This document shows, piece after piece, positions 1 to 5,463 of a DNA stretch of 8,471 nucleotides. How positions within the stretch are numbered: position 1 is the first letter of the stretch; every line of letters starts with the position of its first letter. Source of the DNA: Elusimicrobiota bacterium (GTDB taxonomy: Bacteria; Elusimicrobiota; Elusimicrobia; UBA1565; UBA9628); NCBI GenBank assembly GCA_016194625.1, contig JACQBB010000002.1, positions 1 through 8,471 on the forward strand, in the 5' to 3' direction. The notes beneath the pieces were generated by a model. It was not told where the DNA came from. It did no database searches and saw only the letters and a program-made list of their open reading frames with translations. Both the position numbers and the translations under genes were made by a program.

Positions 1-612
1 CTGTTCTACCCGCTCCACTGCGCGCTCAAGGACGAGGACGTGATGGACCTGATCTCGCCGCTGAAGGACGTCGAGGGCCTGCACTCGGCGAACCTGGGCT
101 ACCTGGTCAAGTACAAGCGCTTCCTCGACGAGGCGCGCGGCATCAAGTGCGTGGTGCCGGCCACGGCGAAGGCGGTCGTGAAGGTCCTGCAGGCGCACCC
201 GGAGATCCCGCTGGAAGGCCGCTTCGCGGTCGTCGTCAACAACTCGATGCGCGTGGGCAAGCCGCTGGGGCTGATGCTCGAGAACCTGGGCGCGACGGTG
301 GTGAAGTGCTACGACAAGACGCCGCGCGCGACGCTCGAGGAGTCCGTGCGCCGGGCGGACATCGTCGTCACCGCGGTGCCCGACCCGTCGTTCAAGCTGG
401 ACTCGTCGTGGGTGAAGCCGGGCGCGGCCGTCATCGACATCGCCTATCAGGGCAACATCGACGCGGAGGCGCTGAAGGGCCGCGCGGGCTGGGTCACGGC
501 GCCGGACAACCGCATCGGCTCGATGACGCGCGCGATGACCTTCGTGAACCTGGTCTACTGCGCGAAGAACGCGCCCCTGCGCCGGAGCGCGCGTGTCCCC
601 GTCCTGGGCTGA
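1..612 (+). CDS. folD: FolD-like methylenetetrahydrofolate dehydrogenase/cyclohydrolase, 5' end outside window
   Basis: The C-terminal 203 residues are visible; the start lies upstream of the window. FolD enzymes interconvert 5,10-methylene-, methenyl- and formyl-tetrahydrofolate in the cytoplasm using NAD(P). Family landmarks in order are a KDVEGLH segment (the usual KDVDG region), a degenerate PATAKAVVKVL segment where most members have PCTPxG, a dinucleotide-binding loop VVNNSMRVGKPLG, ADIVVTAVPDPSF, WVKPGAAVIDI, and a C-terminal SMTRAM (usual GPMTxAM). The typical PVPGGVG loop is replaced by TAPDNRIG, and the DVDG aspartate is a glutamate. These departures recall the monofunctional NAD-dependent yeast enzyme MTD1 more than the E. 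coli bifunctional enzyme. The family call is firm. Whether both activities remain is uncertain. The gene overlaps the next by 20 bp, suggesting cotranscription. Confidence 0.8.
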   Translation: MFYPLHCALKDEDVMDLISPLKDVEGLHSANLGYLVKYKRFLDEARGIKCVVPATAKAVVKVLQAHPEIPLEGRFAVVVNNSMRVGKPLGLMLENLGATVVKCYDKTPRATLEESVRRADIVVTAVPDPSFKLDSSWVKPGAAVIDIAYQGNIDAEALKGRAGWVTAPDNRIGSMTRAMTFVNLVYCAKNAPLRRSARVPVLG

Positions 613-1471
613 CCTCGCCCTCGTCTACTGCGCGGCCGTCTGGGGCGCGACCTTCTTCATGGTCAAGGACGCGCTCGCGGGGGTGGACCCCGTCGCGATG
701 GTCGCCCACCGCTTCCTGTTGTCGGCGTTCCTGCTCGCCCCGTTCGCGCTGACGCGGCCGTCCCGCGGGCGCCACCTGAAGGAGAGCTTCCTCCTCGCCG
801 TGTTCCTGTTCCTGCTCTACGTTTCCCAGACGGTGGGCTTGGGCTACACCTCCGCGTCGAACTCGGGCTTCATCACCGGCCTGTTCGTCCTCTTCGTCCC
901 GCTGTTCCTGCTCGTCTTCCTCGGCCAGCCGCCGACGAAGGTCCAGTGGGCGTCGTCGGCGCTGGCGCTCGGCGGCCTGTGGCTGCTCACGGGCGGCGTG
1001 CGCTCGGCCAACTTCGGCGACGCGATCACGCTCGTCGCCGCGGCCACCTACGCGGCGCACCTGCTCGCGACCGACAAGTTCGTGCGCGCCGACGCCGACG
1101 CGCTCGTCCTGGCGTTCCACCAATTCTGGATGACGGGTCTGATGGCCGCGGCCTACGCCCTGCTGTCGGGACGCTCGTTCGCGTTCACGCCGCGCTCGGC
1201 GGGGACCATCGCGTTCCTGGCGACGGTGCCGACGCTGTCGGCGTTCTTCCTGCAGATGTGGGCGCAGAAGACGGTCCCGCCGGTGAAGGTCTCGCTGATC
1301 TTCTCGCTGGAGCCGGTGTTCGCCGCGCTGTTCGCCTGGACGCTCGGCGGCGAGGCCTTCGCGCCCGCGCGCGCGGCCGGCGGCGCGCTGATCGTCGCCG
1401 CGATGATGGCGGGCGAGCTGTCCAAGCTCGACCTGCTCAAGGGACGCCGGAAGGAAGTCCTGCCGTCCTAG
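593..1471 (+). CDS. EamA/DMT-family transporter
   Basis: A 292-residue inner-membrane protein with about ten hydrophobic segments in two tandem EamA repeats (about residues 8-134 and 145-283), the standard drug/metabolite transporter layout. The N-terminus carries the usual WGATFFMVKDAL motif, and the second repeat ends with the typical LEPVFAALFAW and LGGALI-like segments (here AGGALIVAAMMAGE). Members mostly export amino acids, nucleosides or other small metabolites; the substrate cannot be read from sequence. The start is GTG at 593, chosen because GGAG at 584-587 gives a properly spaced ribosome-binding site and because the first transmembrane segment begins right after it. The start lies inside the 3' end of the folD-like gene, so translational coupling is likely. 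The stop codon overlaps that of the convergent minus-strand gene. Confidence 0.9.
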   Translation: MSPSWADLALVYCAAVWGATFFMVKDALAGVDPVAMVAHRFLLSAFLLAPFALTRPSRGRHLKESFLLAVFLFLLYVSQTVGLGYTSASNSGFITGLFVLFVPLFLLVFLGQPPTKVQWASSALALGGLWLLTGGVRSANFGDAITLVAAATYAAHLLATDKFVRADADALVLAFHQFWMTGLMAAAYALLSGRSFAFTPRSAGTIAFLATVPTLSAFFLQMWAQKTVPPVKVSLIFSLEPVFAALFAWTLGGEAFAPARAAGGALIVAAMMAGELSKLDLLKGRRKEVLPS

Positions 1472-1971
1472 GCGCGCCGGCGGCGGCGCCACTCGTAGAC
1501 GAGCAGGGCGGCGCCGACGGACTCGGTGATCAGGATGAACGGGTTGCGGCCCGAGACCACGTGGTCGCGCCAGCCGTAGAACGGGTAGACCGGGAACTGC
1601 CAGCCGAGCAGGGGCCAGGCGAACGCCTTCGCCGAGAAGCCGGGGCCGCGCACGCACGCGTCGGTGAACACGTCCATGACGAGATGCGTGGCCATGCCCA
1701 GCGCGAGCGCGGTCAGCGCGCGCGAGCGGCGCGCGGCGCCCAGCGCGAACAGCGCGGCGGTCAGCAGGACCGTGTGGCCGAAGCTGCGCGTGCCGGCGAT
1801 GATGCCCAGGTCCGCGCCGCGCTTGCCGGTCGCCCACGACAGGCCGTAGTACAGCGGCTTGTCGAGGAAGTCGGGCAGCAGGGTCCCGGCCAGCAGGGGC
1901 GCGAGCGGCGGCTCGCGGTCGACGAGGCGCGCGGCCTGCGCGCCGATGCCGGTGTGGCCGAGCCAGAACAT
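1468..1971 (-). CDS. DUF457/YdjM-like membrane-bound metal-dependent hydrolase
   Basis: A 167-residue membrane protein of the DUF457 (YdjM/YbcI, 'LexA-regulated membrane hydrolase') family. It has the family pattern of scattered metal ligands: H6 in GHTGIG, D34 and D37 in PDFLDKP, H66 in SFGHT, and H96/D100 in THLVMDVF. Hydrophobic stretches lie between them, and an arginine-rich tail follows (WRRRRRA). The family is thought to bind divalent metal at the membrane. Its substrate is not established, and links to membrane lipid or stress are only suggested. It is the last gene of the minus-strand operon, starting 7 nt after the HAD gene ends, with no clear Shine-Dalgarno sequence. Its stop codon shares bases with the eamA stop on the other strand, leaving no room for a terminator between them. 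Confidence 0.78.
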   Translation of the reverse strand: MFWLGHTGIGAQAARLVDREPPLAPLLAGTLLPDFLDKPLYYGLSWATGKRGADLGIIAGTRSFGHTVLLTAALFALGAARRSRALTALALGMATHLVMDVFTDACVRGPGFSAKAFAWPLLGWQFPVYPFYGWRDHVVSGRNPFILITESVGAALLVYEWRRRRRA

Positions 1972-1978
1972 CGGCGGC

Positions 1979-2599
1979 TCAGTCCAGGCCGAGCGCGTCG
2001 AACTTGTCGCGCAGGGCCTCCGCGTTCCGGAAGCGGATCGCGATCATGCCGAGCTTGGCGGCGGCGTCCACGTTCGGCTTGAGGTCGTCGACGAAGACGG
2101 TCTCCTCGGGCGCGGTGCCCGACAGCGCGAGCGCCTTGCGGTAGATCGCGGGGTCGGGCTTGCGCAGGCCGACCTCGTGCGACAGGATGGCGCCGCGCAC
2201 CACGGAGGGGAACTCGTAGCGCTCCTTGATGAAGTCGATGTGGAGGGCGTTGGTGTTGGAGAGCAGGTAGGTCGGCACGGCCTTCGCGGTGCGCTTGAGC
2301 ACGGCGTAGGAGCCGCGGTCCAGCGTGAAGTGGTCGCACCAGAGCATGCGGAACTGCGCGAAGGTGCCCTTGTAGCCGAGCTCGGTCTGGAAGATCCCGT
2401 ACAGCGCGTCGCTCCCGACCTCGCCGCGCTCGATGCGCTCGCCGATGTCCGAGCTCCACAGGTAGCGCGCCAGCTTGAGCGGGTGGCGCTTGACCGCGCA
2501 GGCGACGCGCGCGATCACCTGGCGCGAGGAGAAGCGCAGGAGCACGTTGCCGATGTCGAAGAACACGGCGCGGACGGCGGGCTTGTCGGCGGGGGGCAT
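1979..2599 (-). CDS. HAD-superfamily phosphatase, YihX-like (subfamily IA)
   Basis: A 206-residue cytoplasmic HAD hydrolase with all four motifs: nucleophile D15 in FFDIGNVLL, S114 in LLSNTNALH, K147 in GLRKPDP, and the acidic pair D171-D172 in VFVDD. The SNTN..H and SHEVGLRKPDPAIY strings match E. coli YihX, an alpha-glucose-1-phosphate phosphatase, well enough to place it in that group. The natural substrate here is inferred only as a small phosphorylated metabolite. As in YihX, the residue two after the nucleophile is Gly rather than the general acid/base Asp of most HAD phosphatases. A cap domain fits residues about 25-100. The gene lies 25 nt after the DUF155 gene on the same strand, but also has a TATAAT box of its own just before the ATG. 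Confidence 0.88.
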   Translation of the reverse strand: MPPADKPAVRAVFFDIGNVLLRFSSRQVIARVACAVKRHPLKLARYLWSSDIGERIERGEVGSDALYGIFQTELGYKGTFAQFRMLWCDHFTLDRGSYAVLKRTAKAVPTYLLSNTNALHIDFIKERYEFPSVVRGAILSHEVGLRKPDPAIYRKALALSGTAPEETVFVDDLKPNVDAAAKLGMIAIRFRNAEALRDKFDALGLD

Positions 2600-2609
2600 G
2601 ACGACGGGG

Positions 2610-2615
2610 ATTATA
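2610..2615 (-). promoter_or_regulatory. Candidate internal -10 box (TATAAT) for the HAD gene
   Basis: The minus strand reads TATAAT here, with 10 nt between the box and the ATG at 2599. Initiation would leave a leader of only about 3-4 nt. No good -35 hexamer is visible at 16-18 bp spacing. No Shine-Dalgarno sequence precedes the ATG, which fits near-leaderless translation. The box sits in the gap after the DUF155 stop codon, so it would let the last two operon genes be expressed separately. Confidence 0.45.
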
Positions 2616-2624
2616 GCGTTTCCG

Positions 2625-3731
2625 TCAATGCTTCACGAGGAACGGGATCACCAGCTCCAGCGCGATCAGCACGATGACGATCCATTCCAGGAACTCCAGG
2701 CGCGCCGACGACTGCGCGTCCTCGATCTTCGCGTAGATGCTCTCGAGCGTGCGCAGCTTGCGCAGGATGCTCTCGTCCCAGGCGTCCAGGTGATAGCGCT
2801 TGGCGACCTGCTCGTAGAGGCGGGCGAGGTACTGGTCGCCGAGCAGCTTGAGAGCGTTGTTGATGCCCTCGAACAGGACGGCGCTCTCGACCTGCAGCTG
2901 GCCGATCGCGCGCATCTCCTGGTCGCCGGCGGCGGGGAACATCGCGCTCTTCTGCGCGGAGCGGGTCAGCGCCTCGTAGCAGCGGTCGAGCGCGGCGTCG
3001 AGCTGGTGGTCCAGGTGCCGAAGCTCCAGCAGCTGGACCTGGCCGAACTCCAGCACCGCGCGCGTGTCCTCGGCGGCCTTGGCGAACACCAGCGCGGAGA
3101 CCCAGTCCACCAGGGTCAGGTCGTCGGCGCCGTACGAGATGTCGCACAGCAGGGCGTCCTGCACTTCTTGATCCGAGCGCAGGTCGTCGTCGGCGCGCAG
3201 GACCTGGGCGACGAGGAGCTTGTTCTCGGCGAGCAGGCGGCGGTGCGCGTCGGGCCCGTCCATCTCGCGGACCTGGAAGATCACGTAGTCCTCGTAGAAC
3301 GAGGAGATCTGCGGCCGGTTGACCGCGGTCGAGACGCCGCCGAGCAGCTCCTCGACCAGCCTCCGCGAGTCGGCGAGCAGCACGTCGTTGTCGTACAGCG
3401 CCTCGGACAGCTTCAGCAGGTCCGAGAACGGCCCCGCCAGCGGGATCTGGTAGGTCACGCATACCGCGCCGAAGTCGTAGAGCACGGTCTCCACCGCCGG
3501 CGAGGTCGCGAAGCCGCCGATGCGGTGCGGCTCGGACACCTGGGTGACGCGCAGGGGGATGGGCTGGAAGTCGAAGTACTTCGGCGCGCGGCGCTGGTGC
3601 TTGATCGGCGTGCGCTCGGTCATGGACTTGACCCGCTTCTCGGCGGCGTCCAGCGCGATGGACAGGCCCACGTCGTACGCGAACAGCACGTAGGCGACGC
3701 CGTCCTTGATCACCGTGTCGAAGGAGCTCAT
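2625..3731 (-). CDS. DUF155 (RMND1/RMD1/YagE-family) membrane-anchored protein
   Basis: A 368-residue protein matching the DUF155 family, whose eukaryotic members are yeast RMD1/RMD8 and human RMND1, a mitochondrial inner-membrane protein needed for mitochondrial translation. Visible signatures are YDFGAV at residues 85-90, the central ALLCDISYGADDLTLVDW block around 193-210, LEFGQVQLLELRHLD around 227-241, and a charged, probably coiled-coil stretch at about 295-345. A single C-terminal membrane segment at about 349-365 (EWIVIVLIALELVIPFLV) precedes a short basic tail. The bulk therefore lies in the cytoplasm, tethered at its C-terminus. The ATG at 3731 overlaps the stop of the upstream pseudouridine synthase by 4 bp (ATGA), and GAGGGAG lies just upstream as a ribosome-binding site. 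Bacterial function is unknown. Length and C-terminal anchor are normal for the family. Confidence 0.87.
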   Translation of the reverse strand: MSSFDTVIKDGVAYVLFAYDVGLSIALDAAEKRVKSMTERTPIKHQRRAPKYFDFQPIPLRVTQVSEPHRIGGFATSPAVETVLYDFGAVCVTYQIPLAGPFSDLLKLSEALYDNDVLLADSRRLVEELLGGVSTAVNRPQISSFYEDYVIFQVREMDGPDAHRRLLAENKLLVAQVLRADDDLRSDQEVQDALLCDISYGADDLTLVDWVSALVFAKAAEDTRAVLEFGQVQLLELRHLDHQLDAALDRCYEALTRSAQKSAMFPAAGDQEMRAIGQLQVESAVLFEGINNALKLLGDQYLARLYEQVAKRYHLDAWDESILRKLRTLESIYAKIEDAQSSARLEFLEWIVIVLIALELVIPFLVKH

Positions 3732-4684
3732 GGCTCTCCCTCGGGACGCAACGGGAAGTCCGCGGGGACCGGGGCGGTCACCGTCATCGGCTCGCCGGTG
3801 CGCGGGTGCGCGAACGAGACCTTCCACGCGTGCAGCAGCTGGCGGTCGGCGCCGAGCGCGTCCAGGTCGGCGCGGGCGAGCTCCCGGCGCACGGCCTTCA
3901 TGTACGCCTCGCCCGCGCCGACGTACAGCTTGTCGCCGACGACGGGATGGCCCAAGTGGGCCAGGTGCGCGCGGATCTGGTGCAGGCGGCCGGTCTTGGG
4001 CCGCGCCGCGACGAGCGAGAGCTTGCCGTCGGTCGCCAGGCGCGTGAACTCGGTCACCGCGGGCGCTCCCGCGCCGACCTTCTGGCGCACCTTGATCTCG
4101 CCGCCCTCGGGGCCGAGAGGCGCGTCGAGCGTCTTCGTCGTCCACGCGACCGCTCCATGCACCACGGCCAGGTACTCCTTGGCGATCTCGCGGCCGACGA
4201 ACTGGTCGAACAGCGCGCGCGCGGCCTCGGGGTCCAGCGCCAGCACCAGCGCGCCGCTCGTCTCGCGGTCCAGGCGGTGCGCCAGGTGGACCTTGCGGCC
4301 GAGCTGGCGCGTCAGGATGGTGGTGACGGCGTTGTGCAGGATCTTGTCGGTCGGGTGGCTGAGCACGCCGCCGGGCTTGTCGATGACGACCAGCGCGTCG
4401 TCCTGATACAGGACGGGCATGGTCTCGTGCGGGACCGGCGGCTCCTCGGTGCGCGGGTAGCGGATCAGCACCGTCTCGCCGTAGACCACGCGCGCCGACG
4501 CCTTGGCCGGCCGGCCGCGCATCGTCACGCGGCCCTCGTCGATGATGCGCTGGACCTTCGCGCGCGAGTACTTGTGCAGGCGCGCGGCCAGGTACGCGTC
4601 CAGGCGCATCCCGCCGTGCTCCTTCAGCACGCGGAAATGCACCTCGACCTGGTCGGCGGACACCGGCGTCGCGGAGGGGGACAT
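3728..4684 (-). CDS. RluA-family RNA pseudouridine synthase with S4 domain
   Basis: A 318-residue enzyme that isomerises uridine to pseudouridine in RNA, most likely 23S rRNA as for RluC/RluD, in the cytoplasm. The N-terminal S4 RNA-binding domain spans about residues 14-78 (GMRLDAYLAARL, SRAKVQRIIDEGRV). The catalytic domain follows, with the DKPGGVLSHP motif at 102-111 and the signature HRLDRETSG at 136-144, where D139 is the catalytic aspartate. Later RluA motifs are GRLHQIRAHLAHLGHPVVGD and a C-terminal HAWKVSFAHPRTGE. Which uridines it modifies cannot be told, so no symbol is given. It is the first gene of the minus-strand operon. A -10 box ends 7 nt before the ATG and no Shine-Dalgarno is present, suggesting a leaderless message. 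Confidence 0.92.
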   Translation of the reverse strand: MSPSATPVSADQVEVHFRVLKEHGGMRLDAYLAARLHKYSRAKVQRIIDEGRVTMRGRPAKASARVVYGETVLIRYPRTEEPPVPHETMPVLYQDDALVVIDKPGGVLSHPTDKILHNAVTTILTRQLGRKVHLAHRLDRETSGALVLALDPEAARALFDQFVGREIAKEYLAVVHGAVAWTTKTLDAPLGPEGGEIKVRQKVGAGAPAVTEFTRLATDGKLSLVAARPKTGRLHQIRAHLAHLGHPVVGDKLYVGAGEAYMKAVRRELARADLDALGADRQLLHAWKVSFAHPRTGEPMTVTAPVPADFPLRPEGEP

Positions 4685-4691
4685 CGTTCCC

Positions 4692-4720
4692 AGTATAACA
4701 CCCCCCGGGAGGGGCGTCCA
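4692..4720 (-). promoter_or_regulatory. Promoter of the rluA-DUF155 operon, leaderless layout
   Basis: On the minus strand a TGGACG hexamer (4715-4720) lies 17 bp from TATACT (4692-4697). Seven nucleotides then separate the -10 from the ATG at 4684, so transcription would begin at or within a base or two of the start codon. The spacing is ideal for a sigma70-type promoter; the -35 matches consensus at four of six bases. It lies back to back with the plus-strand promoter of the AEC gene in a 65-bp divergent gap. Confidence 0.55.
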
Positions 4721-4737
4721 GGCGGGGCGGGGTCGCG

Positions 4738-4743
4738 TATAAT
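4738..4743 (+). promoter_or_regulatory. -10 box (TATAAT) of the AEC transporter gene, leaderless layout
   Basis: A perfect TATAAT lies 6 nt before the GTG at 4750, the distance at which transcription normally starts. The message would therefore begin at the start codon. No convincing -35 is seen 16-18 bp upstream. An ATG overlapping the box opens only a three-codon frame and is not a credible start. Confidence 0.45.
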
Positions 4744-4749
4744 GAAAGC

Positions 4750-4930
4750 GTGAACGCCTTCGCCGCGATCTTCGCCTGGATGGCCCTGGGGCTGGCCCTG
4801 CGCCGCGCGGGCCTCCCCGCGCGCGCGTTCGCGGAGCTGAACCGCTTCATCGTCTGGGTGCCGCTGTCGGCGGTCATCCTGCGCTCCATCCACGACCTGC
4901 TGTGGGACCCGTCGTACTGGGTCCCGGTGC
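4750..4930 (+). pseudogene. AEC-family (auxin efflux carrier) transporter, N-terminal fragment
   Basis: About 60 residues from the GTG at 4750 read as the first two membrane segments of an AEC-family permease: NAFAAIFAWMALGLALRR, then FAELNRFIVWVPLSAVILRS and DPSYWVPV. After roughly 4915-4945 the protein-like sequence in this frame stops making sense, and transporter-like sequence continues in the next frame (see 4943-5392). AEC proteins are about 300 residues with ten membrane segments and move organic acids or similar solutes. Here only about 210 residues remain in total, so about 90-100 residues (roughly segments 3-5) are missing. The N-terminal frame contains no stop and stays open straight through rimO to 6774. 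Confidence 0.6.
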
Positions 4931-4942
4931 GCGGTCGCGCGG

Positions 4943-5392
4943 CGTCTGGCGCGCTTCCCGCCGGTGTGGGCCCTGCTGGCCGCCATCCTTCTTCGCCGTT
5001 GGTCCTACCCGGCCGACCTGACGACGGTCCTGACCGGGGCCGGCTCTCTGCTGGTCCCGCTGGCCCTCATCTCGGTCGGCGCCCAGCTGCGCTTCGACCT
5101 GGCGTTGATGAAGCGCGAGCGCGTCGCCTTGGCCTGGGGCCTCGGCTTCAAGCTGGTGCTGGCCCCGCTGGCCCTGCTCGTCCTCTATACCGGCGTGTTC
5201 GACCACCACGGGGACTCGGTGCGCATCACGCTCTTGGAAGCGGCGATGGGCCCGATGATCACTGGCGCCATCGTGGCCGACGAGCACGGCCTGGACCAGG
5301 ACCTGAGCGCGTTGATGGTGGGCGCGGGCGTGCCGCTGTGCCTGCTCACGGTGCCGCTGTGGGCGAAGCTGTTGGAGCTTCTCTCCGTCTGA
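4943..5392 (+). pseudogene. AEC-family transporter, C-terminal half in a shifted frame
   Basis: This is the C-terminal part of the same AEC permease in a different reading frame from its N-terminus. It starts with a recognisable ARFPPVWALLAAILLRRW segment and continues through five membrane segments: around WALLAAILL, TGAGSLLVPLALISVGAQL, LAWGLGFKLVLAPLALLVLY, LLEAAMGPMITGAIV, and GVPLCLLTVPLWAKLLELL. The GLGFKLVLAPL and EAAMGPM strings are typical of the family's C-terminal domain. A GTG at 4964 could start a 142-residue product, but no Shine-Dalgarno is apparent, and half a permease is unlikely to work alone. Either a real internal deletion with frameshift or an assembly error would explain it. 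The stop is at 5390-5392, just before the rimO promoter. Confidence 0.62.
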
Positions 5393-5406
5393 GCCCGTCG
5401 GGCGTC

Positions 5407-5415
5407 TGGTATAAT
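5407..5415 (+). promoter_or_regulatory. Extended -10 promoter of rimO (TGG-TATAAT)
   Basis: TATAAT at 5410-5415 is preceded by TG at the extended -10 position (5407-5408), and no good -35 is visible 16-18 bp upstream. That is the usual trade-off for extended -10 promoters. Transcription would start near 5422, giving about 42 nt of leader before the ATG at 5464. The box is the middle of a perfect 13-bp palindrome (GGTATA-A-TATACC, 5408-5420). It is also flanked by near-identical 10-bp direct repeats CCGTCGG(G/A)CG at 5395-5404 and 5419-5428. Confidence 0.5.
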
Positions 5416-5463
5416 ATACCGTCGGACGCCGCCTCCCGCCTCGGCCGCCTCCGCCGTCCCTCG

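Noticed and set aside
494..1837. Long minus-strand open frame (447 codons) opposite eamA and the DUF457 gene, plus similar long frames such as 946-2082, 2475-4406 and 5185-6696
   Set aside because: They are low-complexity Arg/Gly/Ala- or Val/Leu/Gln-rich translations of GC-rich antisense frames, with no recognisable domain. The opposite frames encode well-defined proteins.
4742..4753. ATG overlapping the AEC -10 box as a start codon
   Set aside because: It opens ATG AAA GCG TGA, a three-codon frame. The GTG at 4750 gives the AEC N-terminus.
2625..4889. 754-codon minus-strand frame covering DUF155 and the region upstream of it
   Set aside because: Only the part from ATG 3731 is DUF155. The upstream extension is an out-of-frame reading of the pseudouridine synthase gene.
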